A stretch of DNA of 48,718 bases from Saprospiraceae bacterium (GTDB lineage: Bacteria > Bacteroidota > Bacteroidia > Chitinophagales > Saprospiraceae). Below the pieces are notes generated by a model. The model was not told the origin of the DNA, made no database searches, and saw only the letters and a list, made by a program, of their open reading frames with translations. The stretch spans positions 1 to 48,718 of the forward strand of contig JABWBR010000074.1 in assembly GCA_013360405.1 (NCBI GenBank). The letters are read 5' to 3'. The translations under genes were made by a program, and so were the position numbers. Shown piece by piece: positions 22,686 through 31,396 of this stretch (the first letter of the stretch is position 1; the number at the start of each line of letters is the position of its first letter).

Positions 22686-25514
22686 ATGAGAAAGCTATTT
22701 CTACTCTCGCTGTGCGTGTGCATGGCCTTTTCCTTCCTGCAGGCGCAGGAAAAATTTGAAATCAGAAACCCCGAGATCATCCAGGGAGTATTCCACGGAG
22801 AGACCGTTGCGCTGAAAGATTTCAAACCCGACCCCAACTTCCCAAATGAGATTACCAAAGGCGAAAAATTGGGCTACAGCCCCAAAAAAGACTGGCCGCT
22901 GCACGACAAAGTGAACCCCCTGGCACTGCCCCAGGGCGCCGACCCGGCCTGGCAACAAACCTACGCCGCTGCCGGGGCGCAAAAAGCGCTCAACCAAAGT
23001 TTTGACGGCCAGGGTTATACCTTCGTCAACCCCTCCGATCCCACGCTCGACGTAGGTCCCAACCACGTCATTCAAATGATCAACGGAGGCTCGGGCGCAC
23101 TTTTTCAGGTGTATGACAAAGCGGGCGCCACGCTTGCCGGTCCTACCCAGTTTGACGCTTTCTTCGGCCTTCCCGGCGGCGCCGGCGACCCCATCGTGTT
23201 GTACGACCAAATCGCCGACCGCTGGCTGATGAGCGAATTCTCTGCGGCCGGCAATATGTTCCTGATCGCCGTGAGTACTACCCCCGACCCGCTGGGCACC
23301 TGGTTTACCTACTCTTTTACTGCGCCCATGTTTCCCGATTATCCCAAATATGCCGTCTGGCCCCAGGGTTATATTATTACTACCAACGAAAGCACCCCGG
23401 CGCTCTATGCGTTGGATCGCAATCAGATGTTGGCGGGACTTCCGGCTACTATGCAGCGTTTTGTGACGCCCAGCTATCCCACCATCGGCTTTCAGGCTAC
23501 TACGCCAGTAAACTTCAAAGGCGCTACCCTGCCTCCCGCCGGATCGCCTGCCATGATTATGCGCATGGCCGACGACGCCTGGTCGGCAGCCATCCCGGCC
23601 GACCGCCTCGAAATCTACGAACTGACCGTCGATTTTGCCGTGCCGGCCAATTCGGTGTTTACCGGGCCTACTTTTTTGCCTACCACACCTTTTGATACAG
23701 AACTCAACGGCTATACCGCCTTTTCCGCCTTCCCGCAACCGGGCAGCGCTATTAGTCTCGACCCCCTGCGCGAAGTGCTCATGTATCAGGTGCAGTACCG
23801 CAATTTCGGTACGCACGAATCGATGGTGTGCAACCACGTGACCGACGTAGACGGCGCCGACCGCGGCGGTATACGCTGGTACGAATTGCGCCGCACCGGC
23901 GCCGGCCCCTGGACGATATTTCAGGAAGGAACCTACTCACCTGACACTGACAGCCGCTGGATGGGCGCTATTTCTATCAATGCCGCCGGCGATATCGGTC
24001 TGATGTATAATGTTACTTCTACGTCGACTTTTCCGGGTATTCGATATACGGGCCGCAGGGTCTGCGATGCGCCGGGTATTATGTCAGAACCCGAAACATC
24101 AATAGTAGCCGGTAGCGCCGCCAACGCCAGCAACCGCTACGGCGATTACAACGCCCTCAGCGTCGACCCGTCCAATGGATTGACCTTCTGGGGCACCGCC
24201 CAATACAACCCCACATCCAATTGGAGTACCCGCATTGCCGCTTTTGATATCACACCTTGCTGCGATCTGAAAATCATCGGCATAAGTGCAACCGACGAAA
24301 TCTGCCCCGACGCCGAAGACGGCACGATCACGATTACCGCAGCCACTTCTGCCGGCCCTATTACTTATAGCATCTCAGGCCCGGTTAACCAAAGCAATGG
24401 CACGGGTGTATTTACCGGCTTGCCCAGCGGCAATTATTCCATCACGGTGACCGATACCGGCGTGGCCAATTGTGATGCTACCGATGCAGCTGTCATCAAT
24501 CCCGGTGTGGACAACACGCCGCCTGCACTCGTTTGTCCGGCAGACATCACCGTGCCTTGTGATAAACTCGACCAACTGGCCGCCACCGGTGAAGCCATTG
24601 CTACCGACAACTGCGACCCGGCGCCGGTGGTAACCTTTGAAGACCTGATCCTTTCAGGCGACTGCGAGTGGGAATGTACGATTCAGCGCACCTGGACGGC
24701 TACCGATAAGTATGCTAATTCCAGCACCTGCGTGCAAACTATAGTGAGCTCAGCGAAGCCCCTCATAGAAACCGCGCTGGCCAGTCCAATGATAGTAGGT
24801 CGTTCCTTCCATACCGTCAGGCTTGATGTGGCCGATGCAGCGTGTATTATCGACTGGATGCCCGCATCGGGTGCTACTGCAAGCTCGCTCGAGCGCGACA
24901 AAGCGCTGGTTGGCGCCGATTGCCTGCCTGGCGATAATGCCTTGGACATCAATGGCAAAATCGTCAACCCGCTATTTGCACAAGGACTCGAACTCGCCCT
25001 GAAAGTGCGTCTGAATCCTGACTTTGGCAACACGCTTTTGTCGGAAACGGGTTGTACCTTTCACGACGTATTATTCCAATATATGAACACCAATCCGACT
25101 ATTAATAGCTTGTTGGAACTCACCAACCTAGGATTGGGTAATATTATCGGGCCGCCGCACCTGCAATACCTGCTCGAGGCGGTAACCTGCCTGAATGATT
25201 TGTTCCAGATATGCGATTCGGTAAATGGCAGTTTCTCGATGAGTATGCCCCTCGCCCCTTCGCCTAAAGTCAGGGTATTTCCCAACCCGACCACAGGCCA
25301 GGTGAATGTAGATTTGTCGGGCTACGCCGGAAAACCCGTACGAATAGAGATTTACAGCATGCAGGGTATACTGCTTTATCAGGCGAACCTGGATGAAGCG
25401 CAACAAATCGAAGGTATCAACTTGTCGGCTCACCCCGAGGGTTTATACCTCCTGCGCCTGAAATCGGATGGATTTCCGGATGTGGCCAGGCGTATCGTTT
25501 ACAGCGGCAGATAA
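22686..25514 (+). CDS. T9SS-secreted adhesin-like protein with SprB and HYR repeats, 942 aa
   Basis: A signal peptide (MRKLFLLSLCVCMAFSFLQAQ) is followed by a large N-terminal domain of about 530 residues that may be a beta-propeller (VGPNHVIQMINGGSGALFQVYDKAG, DPIVLYDQIADRWLMSEFS, GNPIHV-like steps). Next come a SprB-type repeat (about 545-600: ICPDAEDGTITITAAT...GLPSGNYSITVTD) and a HYR domain (about 610-690: DNTPPALVCPADITVPC...TWTATDKYANSSTC). A helical segment precedes the T9SS sorting domain (VRVFPNPTTGQVNVDLSGYAGKPVRIEIYSMQG...). SprB-type proteins include gliding adhesins, but the enzymatic or binding role here is unknown. The sorting domain is of the same subtype as the frameshifted gene upstream. 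Confidence 0.88.
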   Translation: MRKLFLLSLCVCMAFSFLQAQEKFEIRNPEIIQGVFHGETVALKDFKPDPNFPNEITKGEKLGYSPKKDWPLHDKVNPLALPQGADPAWQQTYAAAGAQKALNQSFDGQGYTFVNPSDPTLDVGPNHVIQMINGGSGALFQVYDKAGATLAGPTQFDAFFGLPGGAGDPIVLYDQIADRWLMSEFSAAGNMFLIAVSTTPDPLGTWFTYSFTAPMFPDYPKYAVWPQGYIITTNESTPALYALDRNQMLAGLPATMQRFVTPSYPTIGFQATTPVNFKGATLPPAGSPAMIMRMADDAWSAAIPADRLEIYELTVDFAVPANSVFTGPTFLPTTPFDTELNGYTAFSAFPQPGSAISLDPLREVLMYQVQYRNFGTHESMVCNHVTDVDGADRGGIRWYELRRTGAGPWTIFQEGTYSPDTDSRWMGAISINAAGDIGLMYNVTSTSTFPGIRYTGRRVCDAPGIMSEPETSIVAGSAANASNRYGDYNALSVDPSNGLTFWGTAQYNPTSNWSTRIAAFDITPCCDLKIIGISATDEICPDAEDGTITITAATSAGPITYSISGPVNQSNGTGVFTGLPSGNYSITVTDTGVANCDATDAAVINPGVDNTPPALVCPADITVPCDKLDQLAATGEAIATDNCDPAPVVTFEDLILSGDCEWECTIQRTWTATDKYANSSTCVQTIVSSAKPLIETALASPMIVGRSFHTVRLDVADAACIIDWMPASGATASSLERDKALVGADCLPGDNALDINGKIVNPLFAQGLELALKVRLNPDFGNTLLSETGCTFHDVLFQYMNTNPTINSLLELTNLGLGNIIGPPHLQYLLEAVTCLNDLFQICDSVNGSFSMSMPLAPSPKVRVFPNPTTGQVNVDLSGYAGKPVRIEIYSMQGILLYQANLDEAQQIEGINLSAHPEGLYLLRLKSDGFPDVARRIVYSGR

Positions 25515-25538
25515 TTTGCCGTAAGGCTACTAAATCAG

Positions 25539-25566
25539 AAAGCCGGAGTACTCGCTCCGGCTTTTT
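25539..25566 (+). terminator. Rho-independent terminator
   Basis: aaagccggag (25539-25548) pairs with ctccggcttt (25555-25564) and runs into a T tract. It resembles the terminator at 22562-22596 (shared ccgga...tccgg core), consistent with duplicated 3' ends. Confidence 0.8.
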
Positions 25567-25673
25567 GTTGTTATAAAAGAATTTATTTTGTCCGTGAAAT
25601 TATTACAGGAAATATTAAAAAATAAAGCACTATATTACAGACAATTAAATCATCGTCCAAATTTGGAACACCT

Positions 25674-25925
25674 ATGAGATTGACTATTACCCTGATTAGC
25701 GTACCCGCGCTAAATCCTCGTTTTCATGTATTTACCATTCATTTTACTTTAATTTTTGCTGCCCTTTTCTGCTTCTAAAGCAAGTTATGGGCGCAAATTT
25801 CTATCCCGAATTCCAGGTTTACCCACTCCGAGAATTTTAATACCCTTGCCTCGTCGGGTAACACCAACACCACCGTTCCCACTGGCTGGGCTTGCATGAA
25901 CAGCAATTGGATGATCAAAGGATGA
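25674..25925 (+). pseudogene. Remnant of a T9SS-type secreted protein: signal peptide with nonsense codon, then N-terminal motif
   Basis: In a single frame from ATG 25674 the sequence reads a long N-terminus with hydrophobic core FTIHFTLIFAALFCF, a TAA at 25776-25778, then SKLWAQISIPNSRFTHSENF and NTLASSGNTNTTVPTGWA. The latter (ENFNTLASSG...TTVPTGW) is the very typical mature start of large Bacteroidota secreted proteins. The frame ends at TGA 25923 without a body. One substitution in the signal peptide and loss of the rest explain it. About 200 bases of AT-rich sequence without genes follow to 26117. Confidence 0.65.
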
Positions 25926-26117
25926 CATTTTCTTTGGACTATGCACCGGAAGGGTTTGTAGTGCTGTTTTTTATTGTTTAAATATAAATTATATTTGCTA
26001 TTGACAGGAATTAATTATTTAGAATATTTGAATGATTCGAAATTAATAAATCATTATTTTAATTTTCGACATAAAGCGAAAATTTAATACTAAATAAGTA
26101 TTTGGAAATAATTTGAT

Positions 26118-26144
26118 CCGTTCCAGATTTTCGATCTGGAACGG
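26118..26144 (-). terminator. Hairpin downstream of the lamin-tail gene
   Basis: ccgttccagat (26118-26128) pairs with atctggaacgg (26134-26144) around tttcg. It lies 12 bases past the stop of the minus-strand gene at 26157. There is no strong T tract. Confidence 0.6.
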
Positions 26145-26156
26145 CATGTGGATTAT

Positions 26157-26942
26157 TTACTTCACAAACAACATACTCCAATCTTCTCCTTCTACCTCCA
26201 TCCGAAGCCAATAAGCCCCCGGCGCCAAATTGCTCACATCATACACGGTCACAGGCGTTTGATCTTGCGGATATTTCCTGATCACTTGCCCCGTAGTGGA
26301 TAATATGGTGGCGGAATAAAAAGGTATACCGGCATCCTCGGCGCGAGCTTTGACAGACAGATACAGGTTGTCTTTTACCGGATTGGGATATACATTAATC
26401 ACAAATCGATCTGACAAATTCGAAGTACTCGTGGCCTCGTTATTGCTGTAGCCTATTGTAGGCGCCTGCATGACGAAGTTTCCGGTGCCGTTGGGTACCC
26501 TGGCCATGGCAATATTGGTCTCCTGATATCCGAACGTAACCGCATCGAGCTCTTCTTCAAACGGATTCGACAAGATGATATCTTCTCCATCTCTCGACAG
26601 TTTGAAGTTGGCGTGAAGGCCCGCCTGTTCTCCGTCTTCGTCGGCCCAAACGATCACATAACCGCCGGCGGCAATGGAAGCCCCCGCCGGGAAGGTCCAC
26701 TTGGTAGGGTTGTCGAGCTTGTCGCTCAAATAAAAACCGGCCAGGTCAAAGTTCTGGTTGCTGTTATTGTAAATTTCTATCCAGTCTTCGTGTTCGCCAT
26801 CCTGGTCTTCGATGTTGGAGGTGCTGTCGTTTACCGCCATAAATTCGTTGATGACGAGGCCGTCGCCATAAACCTGCGATTTGGCATGGTTGGCCAAAAA
26901 GAGACTGAAAAGTGTAATGATAATTGTATAGTTGAAACGCAT
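26157..26942 (-). CDS. Secreted lamin-tail-domain (LTD) protein with T9SS sorting domain
   Basis: 261 residues: a signal peptide (MRFNYTIIITLFSLFLANHAKSQ), one LTD (about 24-150: LVINEFMAVNDST, EDWIEIYNNSNQNFDLAGFYLSDKLDNPTKWTFPAGASIAAGGYV), a short linker, and a T9SS sorting domain (VINVYPNPVKDNLYLSVKAR ... GAYWLRMEVEG). LTDs in bacteria are Ig-fold modules found on secreted nucleases, phytases and CotH proteins; alone they probably mediate binding. The LTD is very similar in wording to that of the CotH protein encoded directly upstream on the same strand (NPTKWxFPAGAxIAxGxY). The ATG at 26942 is chosen for its clean signal peptide. A repeat-bearing gap of about 100 bases separates the two genes. 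Confidence 0.87.
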   Translation of the reverse strand: MRFNYTIIITLFSLFLANHAKSQVYGDGLVINEFMAVNDSTSNIEDQDGEHEDWIEIYNNSNQNFDLAGFYLSDKLDNPTKWTFPAGASIAAGGYVIVWADEDGEQAGLHANFKLSRDGEDIILSNPFEEELDAVTFGYQETNIAMARVPNGTGNFVMQAPTIGYSNNEATSTSNLSDRFVINVYPNPVKDNLYLSVKARAEDAGIPFYSATILSTTGQVIRKYPQDQTPVTVYDVSNLAPGAYWLRMEVEGEDWSMLFVK

Positions 26943-26952
26943 GATCAAGTAT

Positions 26953-27035
26953 TTTAAACACAAAGGCACTAAATTTCAAAAGACACAAAATAGCAGCTTA
27001 GTGGTACTTCGTGCCCTTTGAATCTTTGTGTTAAA
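26953..27035. repeat. Imperfect long hairpin of the AACACAAAG type
   Basis: The outer arms tttaaacacaaag (26953-26965) and ctttgtgttaaa (27024-27035) pair, with weaker pairing inside. Within it, positions 26997-27019 are a 23-base exact copy of 31340-31362 (begins cttagtggtacttcg, ends tgcccttt). Confidence 0.75.
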
Positions 27036-27044
27036 TAAATTAAG

Positions 27045-29780
27045 TTATTGCTTGACAATCCTTTTGGTATAAATCCCTCTTTCCGTCTGCAATCGCAGAA
27101 TATACATCCCCGCACTGGCATACGACGGCAACTCAAGCGCCAGCATATTCTGCCCTGGCGATAATTGCTCCCAGCTCTGCTGAGCCACCACCGCACCGGC
27201 CGTAGTAAGCAGCGTAGCCTTCAGCGGACCGGCCTCCATCAGGTCGATTTCGCAGGTAAACTGGTCGCGGAATGGGTTGGGGTATACCGTCACTTCTGCC
27301 AGCCCTGCCGGTTCGGTAGCGCTGTTGGCGCAAGCCGTCGATACGGTAAGCGACACATCGGCGCTCACGGTATTGCCGCACACGCTGAATACTTCGATTT
27401 CGTAGGTGGAGCAATTGTTGAGCCCTTCAATAATGAATTCGGGGTCGAGCACCGAGGTAGCCTCCCACTGGCCGCTTTCCGCATCTCTCCAGCGCACGAT
27501 ATAGCTGATGGTATTAAAGGGGCCGTTCCAGGAGAGCGATATAGTGGTGGCGGTGGAGTCGATTTCTATTGTCGACGGCGACGCACAGGGCACGTCGGGC
27601 ACAAAGAAGGCCGTGATGGTGTCGCCCATGATCATGCTAAGGCTGATGGCATCGGAGGTGGCATCGGGGCCGAATACCTGGTTGGCTACTTCCCAGTGGT
27701 CCAACTCCCAGCCCTGGGCAGGCTGCGCGGTGAGGGTGATGGGGATGTCTCCAAAATATTCGGCATTGAAGGGATAGACGTCCGGAGCAATGGTGTTGAC
27801 CAATACTTTATTGGAAAACCCTGCGGGCTCTACGCGCACTTGAAGCGGGTAGGGGCCTGATACTTCGTAGCAATCGCCGATGCCGCCGTTGATGACGATG
27901 CAGCGGGCGTTGATGAAGTCGCGGATGGTCTGCACGTTGATGAGCCACGACTGATAAGAGCCGCCCCAGCGGGCTACCTGGCCGTACATTTCCGGCTCAA
28001 TGACCGCAATCATGGAATCAAGCAGGGCGATCATGTACTCACACGACAAATAGGTGTTGTTTAAATCGGCATATCGGTTGACGTATAACGCATGAAATTC
28101 TTCGTTTTCCATCAGCGATATGATGAGGTCGACATGCCCTTGTGGGTCGGAAGATTCGCTGTATTCTTCGTTATCACAGGGGTCGGCATTGGGGCTTACA
28201 TCGGGAATGGAGGTGTAATTTACATAATGGCCGAATATGGCGTCGAGGTCCCACAAGAGGTAACGCCATTTCAGTTGTTCGCCTTCGGGGTTGCGGCCCC
28301 GCCACCAGGCGGTATTCCAGTTGAGCCAGTCTTTGCACACTACGTGTGTGTTCAGGATCATATAGTCGATGAGACTCAGCACGTTGAGTTGTTCTTTGAC
28401 GATTTCGTAATTAGGCTGCGCCGACATGTCGTTGGTAGTGATGAAGTTGTGCAGGGTGTACCAGTCGGCCCAGTCGCCGTATTCGATCCAGGTGGCGCCC
28501 CAGGTTTTGATCATGTCGATGTCGTATTTGCCCTGGTTGTAGTAGTATTCTGTGAAGTCGCTGTCGTCAACTTTTTCCCTGATCTCGTACACACCCCAGT
28601 ATTCGCCGTTGAGATAAAGTACGCAAGGCTTATAGGTGCGTTCGTCGAGCTCCAGTCCGGCACGTTGCGACAGCGTATGCGCGTAAGCATCACGAATATG
28701 CGCGCCGTTGTTATGGAACGGATAGTTGTCGTTGGCGGCAGCTTTAAGGATAAGTCGCTGGTATTCTTCGCGATCGGAGTTGTCGAATACCTTGTGCTCT
28801 ATTTCGTCGTCGTAGCCGAATTCATCGCGGGTGATGTAGTCGATACCCCGCTGTCCGTAGGCCCAGCTGTCGTTGCCGTGTTTGTTGTATTCGCCTTCGG
28901 CTTCGTCAATTAATTCTCCATTTTCAAACAACTCAAAAGAACCCCATGGGCTGCTATAACTGCCGTTGAGCAATTCGTCGAGTTCGCCGCCCGCCACGGA
29001 GATTACCGGTATGGTATGAGATACGTTGATGAAGTAGGTATTGGTTTGGGTCAAACCCGGCAAAACCAGCGGATCGCTTGAAAATACCCGCGCCCGCAAT
29101 ACGGTGGTTTCGGTGATGTCGATAGGGCCGCTGTAAGCTGGGGAGGTGGCAATCGGCTCCGACCCGTCGGTGGTATAGCGAATAGTCAAACCCACCGGCC
29201 CGAACAAGGATACGCTAACCGGATTGGTGTAAAAGCCCGCCGGCAGGTTAAATATGGGCCTGGGGGTGTAGCCGTTGCGGGCTATCGTGTTATTGGCCGC
29301 ACCGGGGGTGGGTTGGTCGTATATCTTCCAATCGCCCGAGGTATTGCGCCCATAAGAGTGGTTGGCGCGGTTGGGGTCTTCCCAGTGAAACTGATCGATT
29401 ACGTTGCCCGACGGGTCGGCTAATACGGCGTCTTCTTCGGCGGTTTGCGTGATGCGAAAACTGGTATGCCATTGACCAAAATAATATCCGTCGCGTCCGG
29501 AAGCGAATATCACAAGGTATTGCCCGGGGGCGATGGCTGCACCGGCAGGGAAAGCCCACTTGGTAGGATTGTCGATATTGTCACTCAGGTAGTACCCCGT
29601 AAGGTCGATTGTGGCATTCCCCAAATTGTATAATTCTATCAAGTCTTCGTGCTCGCCGAAATAATCAGCGTAAAGATTCCTGTTGGCGGCACTTACTTCG
29701 TTGATACGCAATTGCGCAGCGAGCGGGCTTGCGATCAGGATACTCAGAAGGGTAATCAGTGTAAAAGTTTGTATTCGCAT
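27045..29780 (-). CDS. CotH kinase family protein with LTD, chitobiase-like, Fn3 and T9SS domains
   Basis: 911 residues. In order: signal peptide (MRIQTFTLITLLSILIASPLAAQ); LTD at 22-150; a CHB_HEX_C_1 Ig domain at about 175-252 (SVSLFGPVGLTIRYTTDGSEP); a CotH protein-kinase-like domain at about 258-640 with RDAYAHTLSQRAGL, VLYLNGEYWGVYEIREKVDD and the metal-binding WDLDAIFGH; a cysteine-flanked beta segment; Fn3 at about 740-825 (TTISLSWNGPFNTISYIVRW); and a T9SS sorting domain (VTVYPNPFRDQFTCEIDL). CotH proteins phosphorylate serines on spore-coat proteins in Bacillus; secreted versions are presumed to modify surface proteins. The ATG at 29780 is chosen over an in-frame open extension without signal peptide. 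It is divergent from the fucosidase gene. Confidence 0.9.
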   Translation of the reverse strand: MRIQTFTLITLLSILIASPLAAQLRINEVSAANRNLYADYFGEHEDLIELYNLGNATIDLTGYYLSDNIDNPTKWAFPAGAAIAPGQYLVIFASGRDGYYFGQWHTSFRITQTAEEDAVLADPSGNVIDQFHWEDPNRANHSYGRNTSGDWKIYDQPTPGAANNTIARNGYTPRPIFNLPAGFYTNPVSVSLFGPVGLTIRYTTDGSEPIATSPAYSGPIDITETTVLRARVFSSDPLVLPGLTQTNTYFINVSHTIPVISVAGGELDELLNGSYSSPWGSFELFENGELIDEAEGEYNKHGNDSWAYGQRGIDYITRDEFGYDDEIEHKVFDNSDREEYQRLILKAAANDNYPFHNNGAHIRDAYAHTLSQRAGLELDERTYKPCVLYLNGEYWGVYEIREKVDDSDFTEYYYNQGKYDIDMIKTWGATWIEYGDWADWYTLHNFITTNDMSAQPNYEIVKEQLNVLSLIDYMILNTHVVCKDWLNWNTAWWRGRNPEGEQLKWRYLLWDLDAIFGHYVNYTSIPDVSPNADPCDNEEYSESSDPQGHVDLIISLMENEEFHALYVNRYADLNNTYLSCEYMIALLDSMIAVIEPEMYGQVARWGGSYQSWLINVQTIRDFINARCIVINGGIGDCYEVSGPYPLQVRVEPAGFSNKVLVNTIAPDVYPFNAEYFGDIPITLTAQPAQGWELDHWEVANQVFGPDATSDAISLSMIMGDTITAFFVPDVPCASPSTIEIDSTATTISLSWNGPFNTISYIVRWRDAESGQWEATSVLDPEFIIEGLNNCSTYEIEVFSVCGNTVSADVSLTVSTACANSATEPAGLAEVTVYPNPFRDQFTCEIDLMEAGPLKATLLTTAGAVVAQQSWEQLSPGQNMLALELPSYASAGMYILRLQTERGIYTKRIVKQ

Positions 29781-29901
29781 AGCTATAATCCGGTTATTTA
29801 AAATGTGCCTAAAATTACGCTTAAAAAACATAGGACTTGTCGTCCTTTTACCCGTATTTAGATTTTGTCGGCAAGTTTGCCTTTCCTCAATTCTTAATAC
29901 T

Positions 29902-31311
29902 ATGCGCACGATTACTTTTTTGCTGGCTACCGTGGTGGGTTTTCCGGTTATGGCACAGGATATTCCTCCCATGTCGGTAGTGCCCACGCCCCCGCAGATC
30001 GCCTACCAGGAGCAGGAGTTGATTGGGTTTATCCACTATACCGTCAATGCGTTTACCGACAAAGAATGGGGCGACGGCAAGGAAAATCCCGCTATTTTCA
30101 ACCCCTCCCAATTGTCTACCGACCAATGGGCAAAAGTAGCCCGGCAGGCAGGTATGAAACAACTCATCATTACGGCCAAACACCACGACGGCTTTTGCCT
30201 TTGGCCCTCCCGATATACTGACCACTCGGTGAAAAGCAGCCCCTGGAATAACGGCCAGGGCGATGTGGTGGGCGACCTGGCCGCTTCCTGCCGCAAAAAC
30301 GGCCTGCGACTGGGCGTTTACCTCTCTCCCTGGGACCAGCACGAACCCTCCTATGGCAGCAACCGTTATAATGGGTTTTATATGAACCAATTAGAAGAAT
30401 TGCTTACGCAATACGGAGAGATTGCAGAGGTGTGGATGGATGGCGCCCGTGGCGAAAATGCAAAAGACATGGAATACGATTTCTACGCCTGGCGTCAACT
30501 CATCTACCGCCTCCAACCCAAAGCCCTGATTTTTTCCGACGCCGGCCCCGACATCCGCTGGATCGGCAACGAACGCGGCTACGCCGGAGAAACCTGCTGG
30601 TCGACGATCAACAGCGACGATATCGTGATAGGCAAGGCCGATATGGCCTATCTCAATACCGGCGATCCGCAGGGCCGGCGATGGGTGACCGGCGAATGCG
30701 ACGTATCTATCCGCCCGGGCTGGTTTTATCACCCCCGCGAAGATAGCCTGGTCAAATCCCCCCAACAATTGATCGAAATATACTACAACTCGGTGGGCCG
30801 CAATGGCGTTTTGCTTCTCAATCTACCCCCCGACCGCCGCGGTCTCATCCACGAAAACGATATACGCACGTTAAAGGCTTTTCGCAAAATTATCGACCAT
30901 ACTTTCCGGAACAATCTGGCTTTACGCCAAAAAACAAGCGCCGATCATTACCGCCTGCAAAATCCGCGTTTTTCTCCTCAACACCTCACCGATGGCGATA
31001 ACCAAACCTACTGGGCTGCCGACGATGACAAACGCCAGGCTACGTTGACGATTACGCTCAATAAACCGCGTCTGTTTAACCGTATTATGCTGCAGGAACC
31101 CATCCGCTTCGGCCAGCGCGTCTCCGCCTTCCACATCGACGCCGAAGTCGACGGCCAGTGGGTCACCATAGCCCGTGGCACTACCATAGGTTACAAACGC
31201 CTGTTGCGATTTGATCCAATAAAATCGGGAAAAGTAAGAATCATAATTGACGACGCCCTCGGGCCGCCCGCACTATCAAATGCCGGTTTGTTTTATGCGA
31301 CAAAAGAATAG
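29902..31311 (+). CDS. Alpha-L-fucosidase, glycoside hydrolase family 29
   Basis: Secreted retaining exo-fucosidase of 469 residues. After the signal peptide (MRTITFLLATVVGFPVMAQ) come the GH29 signatures: GFIHYTVNAFTDKEWGDG, AKHHDGFCLWPSRYTDHSV (about 92-110), and the catalytic nucleophile region EVWMDGARG with D180. A C-terminal F5/8 type C (discoidin-like) domain at about 365-469 probably binds sugar (FSPQHLTDGDNQTYWAADD). The family removes alpha-L-fucose from glycans and is common in Bacteroidota that feed on fucosylated polymers. No SusC/SusD or other CAZyme is adjacent, so it is not in a classical polysaccharide utilisation locus. The ATG at 29902 gives the signal peptide. No T9SS sorting domain is present. 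Confidence 0.93.
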   Translation: MRTITFLLATVVGFPVMAQDIPPMSVVPTPPQIAYQEQELIGFIHYTVNAFTDKEWGDGKENPAIFNPSQLSTDQWAKVARQAGMKQLIITAKHHDGFCLWPSRYTDHSVKSSPWNNGQGDVVGDLAASCRKNGLRLGVYLSPWDQHEPSYGSNRYNGFYMNQLEELLTQYGEIAEVWMDGARGENAKDMEYDFYAWRQLIYRLQPKALIFSDAGPDIRWIGNERGYAGETCWSTINSDDIVIGKADMAYLNTGDPQGRRWVTGECDVSIRPGWFYHPREDSLVKSPQQLIEIYYNSVGRNGVLLLNLPPDRRGLIHENDIRTLKAFRKIIDHTFRNNLALRQKTSADHYRLQNPRFSPQHLTDGDNQTYWAADDDKRQATLTITLNKPRLFNRIMLQEPIRFGQRVSAFHIDAEVDGQWVTIARGTTIGYKRLLRFDPIKSGKVRIIIDDALGPPALSNAGLFYATKE

Positions 31312-31339
31312 ACGATGCGATTCTATAATAATACCAGGA

Positions 31340-31383
31340 CTTAGTGGTACTTCGTGCCCTTTGCGCCTTTGTGGTTAATAAAT
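31340..31383. repeat. Dispersed repeat, second copy of the 26997 sequence
   Basis: 23 bases identical to 26997-27019, followed by a diverged but alignable tail (gcgcctttgtggttaataaat against aatctttgtgttaaataaat). It lies between the convergent GH29 and queA genes. Confidence 0.8.
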
Positions 31384-31396
31384 CGGTATCATAATT

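Noticed and set aside
22701-23837. 378-residue open frame opposite the SprB/HYR adhesin gene
   Set aside because: Antisense shadow. The residues are rich in R, G, H and V with no domain pattern.
28092-28913. 273-residue hydrophobic-looking frame opposite the CotH kinase gene
   Set aside because: The V/F-rich composition comes from the complement of Asp/Glu/Asn/Lys codons. There is no helix spacing or charge pattern of a membrane protein.
29902-31311. Polysaccharide utilisation locus around GH29 and, separately, GH127
   Set aside because: No SusC/SusD pair, sulfatase or regulator of that kind is adjacent. Single CAZyme genes do not justify the call.
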